Assembly (NCBI GenBank): GCA_039707655.1
Contig: CM077666.1
Location: forward strand, 241,210,166 to 241,274,165
Reading direction: 5' to 3'
Length of the DNA: 64,000 nt
From: Elymus sibiricus
Lineage: Eukaryota; Streptophyta; Magnoliopsida; Poales; Poaceae
The notes beneath the pieces were generated by a model. The model ran no database searches, was not told the origin of the DNA, and saw nothing but the letters and a program-made list of their open reading frames with translations. Position 1 is the stretch's first letter, and the number at the start of each line of letters is the position of its first letter. A program made the position numbers and the translations under genes. Positions 35,753 through 47,073 of this stretch are shown here, piece by piece.

Positions 35753-38444
35753 TAAATATCGTCCTCGAGATTTGGTTGCTCAGGGAACAAGGATGAGTAT
35801 GACTTAAGGAAACCGTTTCCAACTCAGGTATCCTTTTCCTTTGGATGTTGTCCCCTGAATTTCATATGATCTGATTACCTTGCTCTGGGTGGTTTGCTTC
35901 ACCTTACCCAAAATTCTAACGGGTCTTTCATCATATGTCAAACCTGATGCTGACTTCGATTCGTTCATATCAGCCGGCTTAGCTGGGGTGGCAATATATT
36001 ATCATACCTGGAACATGATAACTTTCCACAAGTTCGGAGTGATTTCCAATTGACATGTCACTCTATAGCCGGTAATATCCAAGGAATCTGGAATAAATTT
36101 CCTGTGGGCACGAAACCTTTTTAATTCTTCCATCGGGTTGCTCAAATGGATGCACGTGTTCCGGGTCAAACAATGCTGAGAATCTTAGCCGTTCTCTTGA
36201 CGGGATCTGACTGCCCATAGGTGATACTGAATCATCTTGGGTTGTTTCTTTATTTCGAGCATGAAAGCTGTACCAAAGACTCAATTATCTCCTGTCATGA
36301 GCAGTATAAAGGGGCACGGCTTTATAGCTGTAACATACCTCAAACAGTAGCATCTTGACACTGGACTGACAGTCGTTCTGGCGGGAGAATCTTGTTCATG
36401 GCAGGCAAGCCTTTCACTTGGTCTCGTAGGTGAGAACACACGATCCGAGCTTGTTGTTGTGGTCAGTCATGCAAAATAACGACAAGGGTTAACGATATCA
36501 CCTTGTCGGAGTGAGGAAGCTGTCCTTGGTAACTGTTGTCAAGACTGTTGTTTCAAGGTTGCCTTCAACCGTCGATTCTTCCTTCGGTAGATATGCTTGA
36601 ACATAGTTGCATCCTTGTATGAGTGACTCTCATAACTCGAGCTGCATAATCACACATATGCGGAAGTAGGTGTATCTGAATACTCGCTTCCCGAGACGGA
36701 CGTGTGTCCTGTATGGGTCTTGCTTCTGGCAAAACTGCCGCGGATCTGGTTCTTGAGCTGCACTGTCATGTACTACCAACTCATTATGTAATCACGTGTA
36801 CCACTGCTGATAACTGTTTGTAGTGCCGTACTGAAGAAGACTGGATATATTATGTTGGAAGCTATCGAGAGTACCATGCTGAAGAAGGTTGAATATCTTA
36901 CGCTCGAAGCTTTTCCGAGGAAGTGTGCTGAAGAAGCCTGGGTACCGTACCTCAGAAGCTTCTCTTCTGGTTGCTTACTGGGGAAGATTCAATGCCGTAT
37001 GCCGGAAGCTTTTCTGTGTAGCTTATCGAAGAAGACTAAGTATCTTACGTTGGAAGCTGTCCATATATCGTACTGAGGAAGATTGAGGAATCTTGCATCG
37101 TAAGCTTCGTTAATAGTTTGCAGAGGAAGACTGGGTTTCTTATGCCAGAAGCTTCTCACTGTGATATGTGGACTGAATGCCATATATACCCTTAATATTT
37201 TTGCTAATGGTTACTTGTATGAGAAGAGTTGTTTGCCTATCTTCCTTGCTAAGCACTGGGTCCGTAACATATTCTGGCTTTCTTTTGGAGTATAACATAT
37301 TCCAAATTTTATCCATAGCTGAACCAAAACTTTATATAAGCCATACCTTTGACTGGAGATATTCTGTTGGTCATGCACACAACTTGTCTTCCCGCTGGTT
37401 TGATCATTACTGCTGTGAAGATTGTACACTGATGTAGACTTGATGCTGATAATCAATGCAGGATACCTTTTGTATTCAAGCAAGATATTCCCAATGCCAT
37501 ACAATCGACTAAGAATTCCATACTATTTAGCTGAGCTTCCAAATATTTGAAATCCTCATTGATTCTTCGAGTCCATTGTTAGGTTGATGAGCAACTTTCA
37601 TAAGGGGAAATAAGGTAACACCGAAGGGCCAAATAAAGAAGCAAATAAAACAACTAAACTGAACAAGGCACACACAAGCAACATCACATTTTACCGCTAT
37701 TCACAACAATATGCAAACCTACTTAAGCACACAAATCTCGCGGAGAACTTCGGTACTACGGTCTAATATGTTGTGGCAGTGTGCACGAAGGTGGATTAAC
37801 GTGTGGAGGGTTTGGTGTAAACAGAGCTACACCAAGCGCTGGTTTGGCAAGATTGCATTTCTGGCGGGCTCGAAGGCGAGGACGTACTCGGTGATCATGT
37901 AGCGGGACACCAATGTCACGACCACATCATCATCCAAGCGGATGGAAGGGAACCGTACTCGTCCAGGGAATGGATGACAGGGTAGAATAGCGGTGGAGAG
38001 CTGGGTTTGCTGGCATTACCCTTTCCTGGTAACAAAGATCAGTAAGGGTTGCCAAGGTGCTAAGAAGAATGGCACGACCCAGGGTAGAAGGATATCTACC
38101 ACCGAAACGATAGGTTTGGCTGAAGAAAATATATTGGCGCGATACCTGAGCACCATTCCTGCAAACGGTGTCGGGGACACTTGGCATCATTCCGCTGGGA
38201 CAGAGATGACGCCAAACACCGAGGAGCAGGTAAAATGGAAACTGGAGGGATGCAGGGGCTATGCTGTAGTGGATCGAAACCGATGCCATCTACACTCACA
38301 AGAAAAGATCGTTAGCAATAAGATAAGGTCGATATGCATGCTATGCAACAAACAAATGCAACAATCAAATGCAGCAAACTGGCCAGACTTTGTACTACTC
38401 GTATCTAACGCTCATACTGACTAGGGCGTCCTACAGCCAGACCT
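35753..38444 (-). other. Internal domain without gag or pol
   Basis: 2.7 kb without a coherent long frame. It contains a short tandem repeat at 36858-37153 (listed separately) and otherwise nothing recognisable. It may keep signals for packaging by a helper element. Confidence 0.7.
36858..37153. repeat. Imperfect tandem repeat of 48-50 bp with GAAGCT
   Basis: GAAGCT recurs at 36858, 36906, 36955, 37005 and 37053, as TAAGCT at 37111, and again at 37148. The first five are spaced 48-50 bases apart. Between them a GCTGAAGAAG...GTATCTTACG-like unit repeats with many changes. Confidence 0.8.
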
Positions 38445-38456
38445 GCTCTGACACCA
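38445..38456 (-). other. Primer-binding site of the 4-kb-LTR element
   Basis: Minus-strand TGGTGTCAGAGC lies five bases inside the 5' LTR. It differs at one base from the initiator-Met type site TGGTATCAGAGC. Confidence 0.85.
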
Positions 38457-38461
38457 TTAGT

Positions 38462-41400
38462 TGTGGCACCCCGGCTCAGAGGAACCGGAACACCCCGTAT
38501 TCCAGCCCAGAGATCAAGTCTTCTGGAATACGGCACTGCTGGCATAGAACAGAACAACTCTTTATTACAATGAATAGGGGTACAAGGGTTCTGATAAAAC
38601 AAAGGATTACACGGGCACGGCGACACTACGCCGGCTAAGGTAGCTCTATGCTAGCAGCAGAACAACTCGTAGCAGTGGAATAACTTCTACCAGCGGGACG
38701 TGACGACGGTGATGGACTCCATTCCAAAGGGACACTGGCTGGGACACGTCCTAGCTCACAAACTTGGGATCCTCGACAAGCAATCAATTACGGCATCACC
38801 TGCAATCTGGCATGACACGCCAGGTGAGTACTTTGAATGTACTCGCAAGCTCACAACAACCAAAAGCATCAAGGCAAGACAACAACATAGCATTAATAGG
38901 TTAAGTTTTGTACAACTACTATGATGTGGAAGGGACTATAATCATGATATGGCAAGGCTAGAATTACTGATAGACCATCATCTTGGGTTACATGAACCAC
39001 CTCACTCCTGGCTACCCGGCCAAGAAATATATCATCTCGATCACCTCGTGATCAATATATCCTCGTGATCACCGCGTGATCACATCACAATCTGATGATC
39101 ATCCTCAAGATCATCCCAATATCATCATCGACATCCTGCCAAACTGTTACTTGCTCACATATAAATCTAAGTCATCTTATAAGTCATTCCGTCATCGTGA
39201 GTGTTGATCGAACGGTGTGACCTACAACGAACTATGTCCATAACCGAGGACGCGGCTATCGATAGTTTATACACTCTGCAGAGGTTAGTACACTGTACCC
39301 ACACCATGGAACTCATGGCCTCGTGCTCCCATTCGGGTGGACCAACGACATTCCGACAAAACCAATCTATTGCATGACACTCTCCCGGCCACTCCGACAA
39401 ACTCCCATTTGGGCTATGTCATGGGTGGCCCCGATGCCAACTCTTGACATCCTGCCACCTCATGGTCGGCCATCGTCATGGCAAAACAAAACAAATGGTC
39501 CCAAACGGGGACACCCGGGTACAACAGAACTTGGGCACACAAGGTTATTGCCGCCTGCCGGGCCAGGGCAGCGCGCGCACATAACCTTCCCTAGTTGGAG
39601 GCACCGGCGAGAGGCATGACAATAGACCGAATTAGGGCCTCCCCATCCAGGCATGTGTGGCTGCACTGGTGAGCTCGATTCGGTGGCACCTGATCAACAA
39701 AATGACGGAATTTGTCCCCAAGGTATATCTGTGATAACTATTACCCCAATATCATATACCAACCTGTGATTAAAGTCATAGCAATATCCATCCAATGATT
39801 CAAAGAATAATATAGCCAAATCATTATTATTAACTCCGCTGGTAAAATATTAAATATGATCATGATGAATCCATATCAAATGATCCTGCTGATCCAATAA
39901 CAATATCTAGATTGTTAACCATAGATCAATATGATAGCAGCAAATCCAGTAATACTCCAATACATAATATCCAATAAGATCATGATGAAATAATAATCAT
40001 GGCTCCTAATAATCCAATGCTGACATGGCATTATCAAACTTGCAAGGTATTGGTACTAAAGAATCCAAGCATCATTATGGCAATAGCAAGATCAACTATT
40101 ACTCCAAGAATTTGCCATGAATAAATCATCACTAAAAATGCATGTTTTTAAGCAAGATTATTAATTAAAACCATGGCATTGCATTGGAATCATGCAAATG
40201 GAGGTTGTGGCTTGCCTTGCTCCAAGAGAGTGAGGAGAGTACTCCCGGTCTTCACACACTTAAACCACTTTGGAAAAACAATCACAACAAGCAAAATAAA
40301 TAACCACATAAAGCATTTTTCTCTGTCCGGAAAATCTAGACAGCAGAGAAAAATGTTAAATTCTACTAGAAAATAAAGGAGCTCAAAAGAAAAATAATGC
40401 AAAAAGAATCAACTCGAATGGACTTGTAGTCTGGGAGATATGAGTGGTTAAAGTTGGGTCAAATCTGGAATTTAAAATGGATTAAAATGAATTTCCAGAA
40501 AATCTCTGGAGGGGTGACATCGAAAGCGTAAACCCAGAATTCGTTTTCACTTAGAAAACGATTCAGCGCGGCTAGGGTCACTGACCAGTGGGCCCCTTCG
40601 GTCAGTTTTTAATAGAGAGAGGGAGAACAAAGGGACGGCGGGCTCACCGGTGTCGGACGGCGGTGAGGAGGCAGCGCTGGAGTAGGGAGAGGGGGGAACG
40701 GATCGGGCACTCTCCGGCGAGCTCACCCGTACCCGTAGCTCGTCGGGAGACGGCCGGACGGCGTCACGCCCTTCGTCTCCAGCGGCGGCAGGCTTCGGGC
40801 GCCGATGGATTCGACCATTCCGGCTTAGATTTGAGCACCGAAGGGGCTTGGGAGCAACAGTCGGTTGAGAGGGGCTCGATGGTGGCGCTGGGAGGGGATG
40901 AGCTTGGCCGGAGTGACCTGGAAGTGGAGATGCTGAACGGCGGAGCTCCTCACCGGAGAGGAGAAAGAAGACCTCACGAGCTCGCTGGAGTGGCTCCGGT
41001 GGATGATTGGGTGAGGGGTAGGGCGAGAGGTGAGGAGAGACGGGGCCGGGGACGTCTTAAATAGGCGGGGGAGGATGCCCATGGCAGCAAGCCGCCATGG
41101 AGGTGCGGTTGATGCTTCGGCGAGGCGTGGTGCGCTGCTGGGCCCTTTGAGGCGACGTGAGAGAGCTAGTGGAGGTCCAGAGGTACAGGGAAGGAGAGCT
41201 ACCGACGCAGGGCAAGCGAACGGGGTCGAACAGAGGCTGTCGGCCATGGTGCGCTGTGCACCCGTGGGCGCGACAGCTGGCGCCGGCGAGGGAGCTTCTG
41301 GAAGCAGGAAGCTGAGTCAGGGGATGCGTGGGAGGAGGAGGAGGGCGGACGGCACCAGGGAACGCGCGGGCGGCCGGGAAGACGGATCCCGACGCTAGCC

Positions 41401-42452
41401 GACATCCAGAGCGCGGCCACAGCGAGCAGAGCTCACGCGCAGGCATGCCAGCAGCGCGGTCACCGCGTGGCATGGTGAGGAGAGGGTACGAGGGCCTGGA
41501 AAAAGATGTCTAAGGTGTAGTCTTTTCATACTGGAGCTCCACTGATGCATCACTTCGATTAAAGTGACTTTGCAATGAAGTGTAGCATCAACTGAACTTT
41601 GCTGCAGCAGGATTAGACTGGATGTTGTGGTCAAGGGACTTGATGAATGAGATAAACAAGATGTCATAGAGGTTTAGGGTAGGAAGAACTACAATCCTGT
41701 GAAATCTGAAGCCATTTGGACCAAGTTTGATCATAGTTGCTTCACAAGTGACAATCTGGTCCAGAAAATGGAACCAGATGATTCACGCACATGGAGTGTT
41801 GGATTGGGCTGAAATTTTATGGAGGATAATGATTTTGGCATATGAAGGTACTGGTAAAATTTCATACCATTTGGATAAGTATAAATGGTACTTCCTTCAC
41901 AATGATCCACACTGGTATACTTGGGGGAATTTTGTGGAGAAAATGGCTTGGAAAAATGATGTGAATTTTGGCATGCTCAAAGGATATAGGGATATTTAGG
42001 TCCTGGATTAATTTCAGAATTTATGAAGCAATAAAAAATATAGTTGCTTCACACCCTGAAAAAGTGACCAGAAGCAAGAATTGGATGATGCACTCACCAT
42101 GAGCATGGAATATTGAATATTTTTACATATCCAAGGTTTAGATGATTCAAAGGATTTTTGAGAATTTTATGGGAATTTTGGAAATGACAGAAATGTAGGT
42201 TGCTTCACAGCCAAGGGCAAACATGACTATTCCTTTAATAGAAAAAGGAATATTATCAAGAAATAAAGATTGGGATTGGGATAAGATGGAAATGGCATGG
42301 TCTTGGGAATGATTTGAGAGTGTTGATTCACTTGGGAGAAGAAAGAAAAAGAATCTTCCCAAGTTTTAAGTGCATAGAGCCAATTCAAAATAAATTCAAA
42401 TCAAAATCCAAAGAAATCCAAAAGAAAAGGGCCAAAAATTGGGGTGTTACAC
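38462..42452 (-). repeat. 5' LTR of the 4-kb-LTR element
   Basis: 3991 bp, the partner of 31744-35737. The likely TATA box is at 41057-41063 (TTAAATA on the plus strand). The right end TGTAACACCCC is at 42452, followed by the CCCTC duplication. Confidence 0.93.
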
Positions 42453-42457
42453 CCTCC

Positions 42458-43718
42458 TCCATCACGCTGGAGCCGATACCCCGACGTCGTCGTCCACCGC
42501 AACCTCAACCGCAGCGCCCTCCAGGACTTAGCAGTTGAAGCCGTGGCAGAGCTGCCTCCACAACGCGGGCGTGCGTCATTCCCGAGCCACTTCAACCGCT
42601 CCGTCTTGCGCCTCACCGCTGCTGCTCCAACATCGCAACCGTCCACCGCACAGGAGTTGTTCCCGCTACGCCGTCGTTCGCCGCCTCGGATCTGCTTCTC
42701 CGCCGCCGACAGAGGGCCACCACACCTCACTCAACAACTTGGCCATGGGTGCGTCCAAGGCTCCACCGTCCTCCACAACATATGATTTCCAGCGAACCAC
42801 AAGAAGATCGTCAAAAAATCATAAGGAGGACACAGCATGGCAAGCCGATATTGGTACTCCTCTTCCCATATTCTTGCAAATCTTACGTGTCTGCTCGCAC
42901 GGTATTCATCCCATGAAGGAAACTAGTTAACCACTTCTTACTGCACATTCTTCCTGATACTAGATGTTCCAAGTAACTCGCGATGCACAAGGTTTCCCCC
43001 CATTTACTATTTCACTTTAGCTAGAGGTCCGTCGCCTGCCTGGATTTCAATTCAGTGTCAATTGATTCCCAATTAAAGGAAGCACCAACCACGGAGGCGC
43101 GCGGAGCACCTAGTCCGCCTGTTCGCCGGGGAATAAGCACCTCAGTGTCTATCTTAGATGTGTCTGTGGTGCAGGAGCTGCTGGCGCCCGATCTGGAGGT
43201 CCGCTGGGCTTAAAGGGATGGCCGGGGGGTGCTGCCAAGCACGGTGGTGGGGTGAGGTCGAGGGGAGGGCGGGGCGGCAGAGGCAGGGGTCTAGGCTGGT
43301 GGTCGCTGGCGGTTCGAGGAAGATCATCAACTGTGACTGGCGGGAGGTAGATGAAGGCCATTTGCCCGTTCCTTGTAGATCGGACGGTGCAGAAGAAATC
43401 GACTGACCTATTTGTTTTCAGTCGATTGTTATTTTCATAGGACCACATGTGGTGGTTTGCGGGATTACCTGCACTTCCCAGCCATCCCTGTGCTCATATT
43501 TCAAAAGCCTAGAATCTAATTTCATGTGCCATGCATGTTGTAGAGCTATCATATGTCTGCCGTCATTTATTTTTCACCCACCTGCTATCTGATACTTTTA
43601 CACTGCACTACTTGTGCACAAACTACACCCATACTCTCTCACTATTGTTTTATTACGCATGGGTATTTCATAATCTCAACCACAGTATTCTAAAAAGAAA
43701 ACACAGCTGTCGCTCCAG
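42458..43718 (+). other. 5' leader, possible first exon and intron of the TnpA-like gene
   Basis: C-rich leader-like sequence passes into a frame with ATG at 42745 (MGASKAPPSSTTYDFQRTTR) that could be a first coding exon. Its splice donor was not settled. 43150-43340 is a GC-rich island, followed by a hairpin (AATCGACTGA at 43397-43406 and TCAGTCGATT at 43418-43427). The rest is intron-like. Confidence 0.35.
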
Positions 43719-43841
43719 TCTACATCGAGGATTGGAAAGGCGCGGTTTGACGCTCTAAAGAAGAGTGTAGTGTCATTCGATGAAGACTGCCAACATAGCT
43801 CTGTAGTTGATGACCCCATTCGCCATACACTAGCATCGCAG
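43719..43841 (+). CDS. Upstream coding exon of the TnpA-like gene
   Basis: An open exon (STSRIGKARFDALKKSVVSF onwards) ends ASQ directly before a GTGCTTGC donor, with CAG acceptor context at 43716-43718. The exon at 44065 and those at about 53745-53906 and 54488 have the same kind of boundaries, with SQ before GTGCTT. The call rests on splice sites and on similarity among these exons. No domain is recognised. The phase is 0 at the donor. Confidence 0.5.
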
Positions 43842-44064
43842 GTGCTTGCTTTAACTTCATGGTGTCATATGTGGTTGCATGTTGCATATGGTGTCTACCT
43901 TGTATATTGCTTCTAAATTGGTTAAATTGCATCTGCTTAGCCATATATTGTGAATATGACATGCCTTCCTGTTTTTGGTACATACTGCATATGTCTATTA
44001 ACCATGTTCTAACATCAAACTAATGTTCTTGTGTATCCCTCATCAATCACTTATGATGAGACAG

Positions 44065-44197
44065 TCAGATGGGTGGGTTAGTGTGAGACGCGCTACTCTT
44101 TTAAAGAGTGCAGTGTCATCCTCCCCACATGATTCTCAACAAACAGCAAGGCTAGATGAAGATAGTCAACGTACCTCTATAGTTGGTGACCGCATTT
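44065..44197 (+). pseudogene. TnpA-like exon split by insertion of copy C
   Basis: After an ACAG acceptor the exon reads SDGWVSVRRATLLKSAVSSS and goes on to VGDRI, where copy C begins. Beyond the element, after one CATTT copy, it resumes at 52475 and ends at 52494 with SPTPPSQ before a GTGCTTGC donor. It resembles the exon at 43719-43841 (KSVVSF versus KSAVSS, DEDCQHSSVVDD versus DEDSQRTSIVGD), so the two arose by duplication. Confidence 0.55.
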
Positions 44198-45233
44198 TGA
44201 TGCGGAGCATCCTACGGACATCACCATGTCAAGAGTCTGTTTGGCAAGTGACACGTGCGACATCTACTTCACATACATAAAGGTGAATCATCTCCTTTAC
44301 ACGTGTTCACTTGACCCCTTCGAGGATGGTATACTACTTGACACTCCTCTCATGTGCATACATAGGTATTGTCGGAGCTTCACGAATGATGAGGAGGAGT
44401 CTAAGCACAAGAGTACAACTACACCATCCGCCAGGGAAGCATGGAAGAGAAGGAAGAAGAGGACTGTGTTAGCCCAGAATTACCGGTACAACCGGTCCAC
44501 TACCGCCCAACTACCGGTCCACTGGTACAACCGCTCCACTACCACCCAACTACCGGTCCACCGGAACAACCGCTCCACTACCGCCCAACTACCGGTCCAC
44601 GTTCTGTAATCAAGCGGCGCAAGACCGGTGCAGCCCCGGTTGTTCCCACAGCTGACCGGTACAACCGGTCCTCCCAACGGTACAACCGGTCCCTACTTCC
44701 CCGAACACCTCCAGGAACCGGTACGGAAGCTCCCAGCGGTACAACCGGTTGGACGACCGGTACAACCGGCCTGCCTGCGCGCAGTGGCCCATGTATCTCT
44801 CTCCCACTTACCCCTTCGTGGCTTGTACTATAAATAGACCTTCCCCTCCTCCATTCTAGGGTTAGCAAAGTATTGGCTCATCTAGTTGAGCCTAGCTCCT
44901 ACCACTACTCCTCTTGAGAGAGAGAGAGAGAGAGTGACCTCTCCCATGGAGATCAAGAGCTCCATGTGAGCATGTGAGAAGATCCCCTAGTGGATTCAAG
45001 ACCTCATCTCCTTCATAGGATTTGGGATGAACTTTACCTTGTACCTTTCCCTTTGATTGTTCATGTACCTTGTGGATCCATGTGCTTGTTAGTCTAGTGG
45101 ATGTGTGATTGGACTTGTTCTTGAGTGTTTCCCTTGTGATTTCCTCTGTGTTCTTCCTCGTGTTCGTCGTGTTCTCCGTAGGATCCCCTCCAATTCGTGA
45201 AAGATCGTCAATTAGGGTTCCACCCTACATCAT
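44198..45233 (+). repeat. 5' LTR of copy C
   Basis: 1036 bp. TATAAATA at 44829-44836 is the probable TATA box. The word array (44478-44790) is directly upstream. A GA microsatellite at about 44918-44936 is 8 bases longer than in the 3' LTR. Confidence 0.95.
44478..44790. repeat. Array of CCGGTACAACCGG-type inverted-repeat words in copy C LTR
   Basis: Six GGTACAACC words and one GGAACAACC variant, most within ACCGGTACAACCGGT, plus several isolated ACCGGTCC half-words. CCGGT-ACA-ACCGG is a perfect inverted repeat. The 3' LTR has the same array at 51718-52015, also with six exact GGTACAACC. Confidence 0.88.
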
Positions 45234-45236
45234 CTT

Positions 45237-45250
45237 GGTATCATGAGCCA
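45237..45250 (+). other. Primer-binding site of copy C
   Basis: TGGTATCATGAGCC lies three bases inside the LTR and is identical to the site in copy B. Confidence 0.75.
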
Positions 45251-47073
45251 CGTTTATCACGAATTTGGAGTCCTAGCCCCCACTTTCTAGCCTAATTTTG
45301 TGTGTTTTTGTCCTAATTCAAAAATCCTCACCAAAAATAGCCCTCCCAAATTTTTTGCATTTTGTTGGTTCTTGTGAGATTTTGTTGTGTTTGATCAACG
45401 ATTTTGTTGTTTGGCAAGTGGATCTTAGCTTTGCCCCACCATCTCCACCTTCCCCACCACGAAATTCCCCAAATTATTTTGTTTCCCCACCAATTTTAGA
45501 CTTAGATCTCGTGTTTTTCCGCCCAGATCTAAAACCTGGGAATTTTCCCGAGCAGAGCGGTACAACCGCCCCCCAAGGCGGTACAACCACTACACCATCC
45601 CCTGATACTTCCGCCAACACAAATCTGGAACCCCAGGACGCTCCAGGAGCGGTACAACCGCCCCCGCAAGCGGTACAACCGCCCCTTCCAGTTTCAGCAT
45701 CGGCTGATTGACCGTTTTGACCACAACTTTCACATCCGGAGTCCGATTTTGACGTTCTTTAGCTCGTTGGATAGCTATTGACATCCCCCATCCATATAGA
45801 TAGGTACCACCATCATTTGACTCCATCTAATTGTGTGAAGTTTGGCAAGTTTGCCTCGGCCCTCCACAATATCATCTGCAATACCAACATAGCCTTCCGC
45901 AACCTAACCCATTTTGATCCTCATCGCATTTGTGGTTGCTTGAGTTGTGATTCGAGTCTCCTAAGGTGTTTCGGCTACTTAGGGATGGTTACTTCTTCAT
46001 CAACCACCATATCCACTTCCACATCGCCAACTCCGAAACCACCACCGCATTCCGCTACCACCATTTGACATTTGAGATTTTGAGTTGTGGTTTCCCGTTT
46101 CCTAAGGTGTTTCGGCTAATTAGGAACGGTTCTACATCGCCACTCATCATCGCCACGGACTCGACATCGACATTGTCCACTTCATCATCATCTGTCCTTG
46201 CTTACAAACGAGAACCCACCGACGGTAACCTCGACGACATCATTGTAATTGCATTGATCACCTTGAGCCTATTGCGTCACTTTCCTATCGATCCTAGCGA
46301 GTTGAGAATTGCCGGGCCACGCTCTTTGTGCACCTTAGTGATACGCTTACGCCGCATAGCTACAATTAGCGTGCAATCATCTTGCTATCATCATTGTGCC
46401 ATAAGTCTCTCCCGTGCATATCTTACATACTTGTCTCATATCATATCTTGGCTCGAGCATCAAGCATTGTGGCAAAGCACACAAAAAAAGAAGAGCAAAA
46501 AGCTTTTAAGCAAAAGAGGAGATACAAAAGAGCTTGTAAGCAATAGAAATAGCATTGAGCCATCTCACATAGTACATACTCTTGGAGCATACATACATAG
46601 CATACTTGGGATTGAAGACGGCACGTTTTACTCGCTTAGGTTGGTGCACATGCGTATCTAGCCCATTTGAGCAATCGAGCTATTGTCTCTCTAGTATCCG
46701 TGCAACACGAGCTTTTTGCGTGGTAACACATTTTGTGCTCATTCCTTGGTTGCGCGGATCCCACTTATCTATCCGTGTGTGTGTTTCCTTGTGCCACTAT
46801 AGCTATTGATCTATTGCTTTACATTGCAATTTTGTGGATCTTCCTCAACATTTTCAATAACTTGGACTAACATTTTTCTTGAATTTTGTGCCACTTGTCC
46901 TAACCAAGCCACTCGATAAGCTTTACTTTGTAGGTGTGAGTGAACAAGTCCGGTACCAATTCCACTATTCTCTCATTTCACATTGAGTGACACGGGATAC
47001 ATCCTCAACTTTGGGAAAAGGTATCTTGGTATTGTTTATCTCATTTCCTACTCACCTTTGCTCGAGTCTTGTG
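45251..47073 (+). other. Long leader of copy C
   Basis: 1.8 kb between the primer-binding site and gag, with segments matching the leader of copy B. Four GCGGTACAACC words (GCGGTACAACCGC type) occur at 45559-45685. Short frames here are not convincing as genes. Confidence 0.65.

Larger units (their letters stand above)
31744..42452 (-). mobile_element. Non-autonomous gypsy-type element with 4-kb LTRs
   Basis: Two long direct repeats (31744-35737 and 38462-42452) with ends TGTAACACCCC...GGTGCCACA on the minus strand are flanked by CCCTC (31739-31743 and 42453-42457). The primer-binding site (38445-38456) and polypurine tract (35741-35752) are in the right places. The 2.7-kb internal part has no gag or pol. 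The polypurine tract end reads like the last codons of Tekay-type chromovirus pol, which suggests its origin. Without its own enzymes it must have been moved by a related element. Confidence 0.95.

Noticed and set aside
43397..43437. Helitron 3' end
   Set aside because: The hairpin is right, but no CTRR end follows at the expected distance and no 5' TC end was seen.
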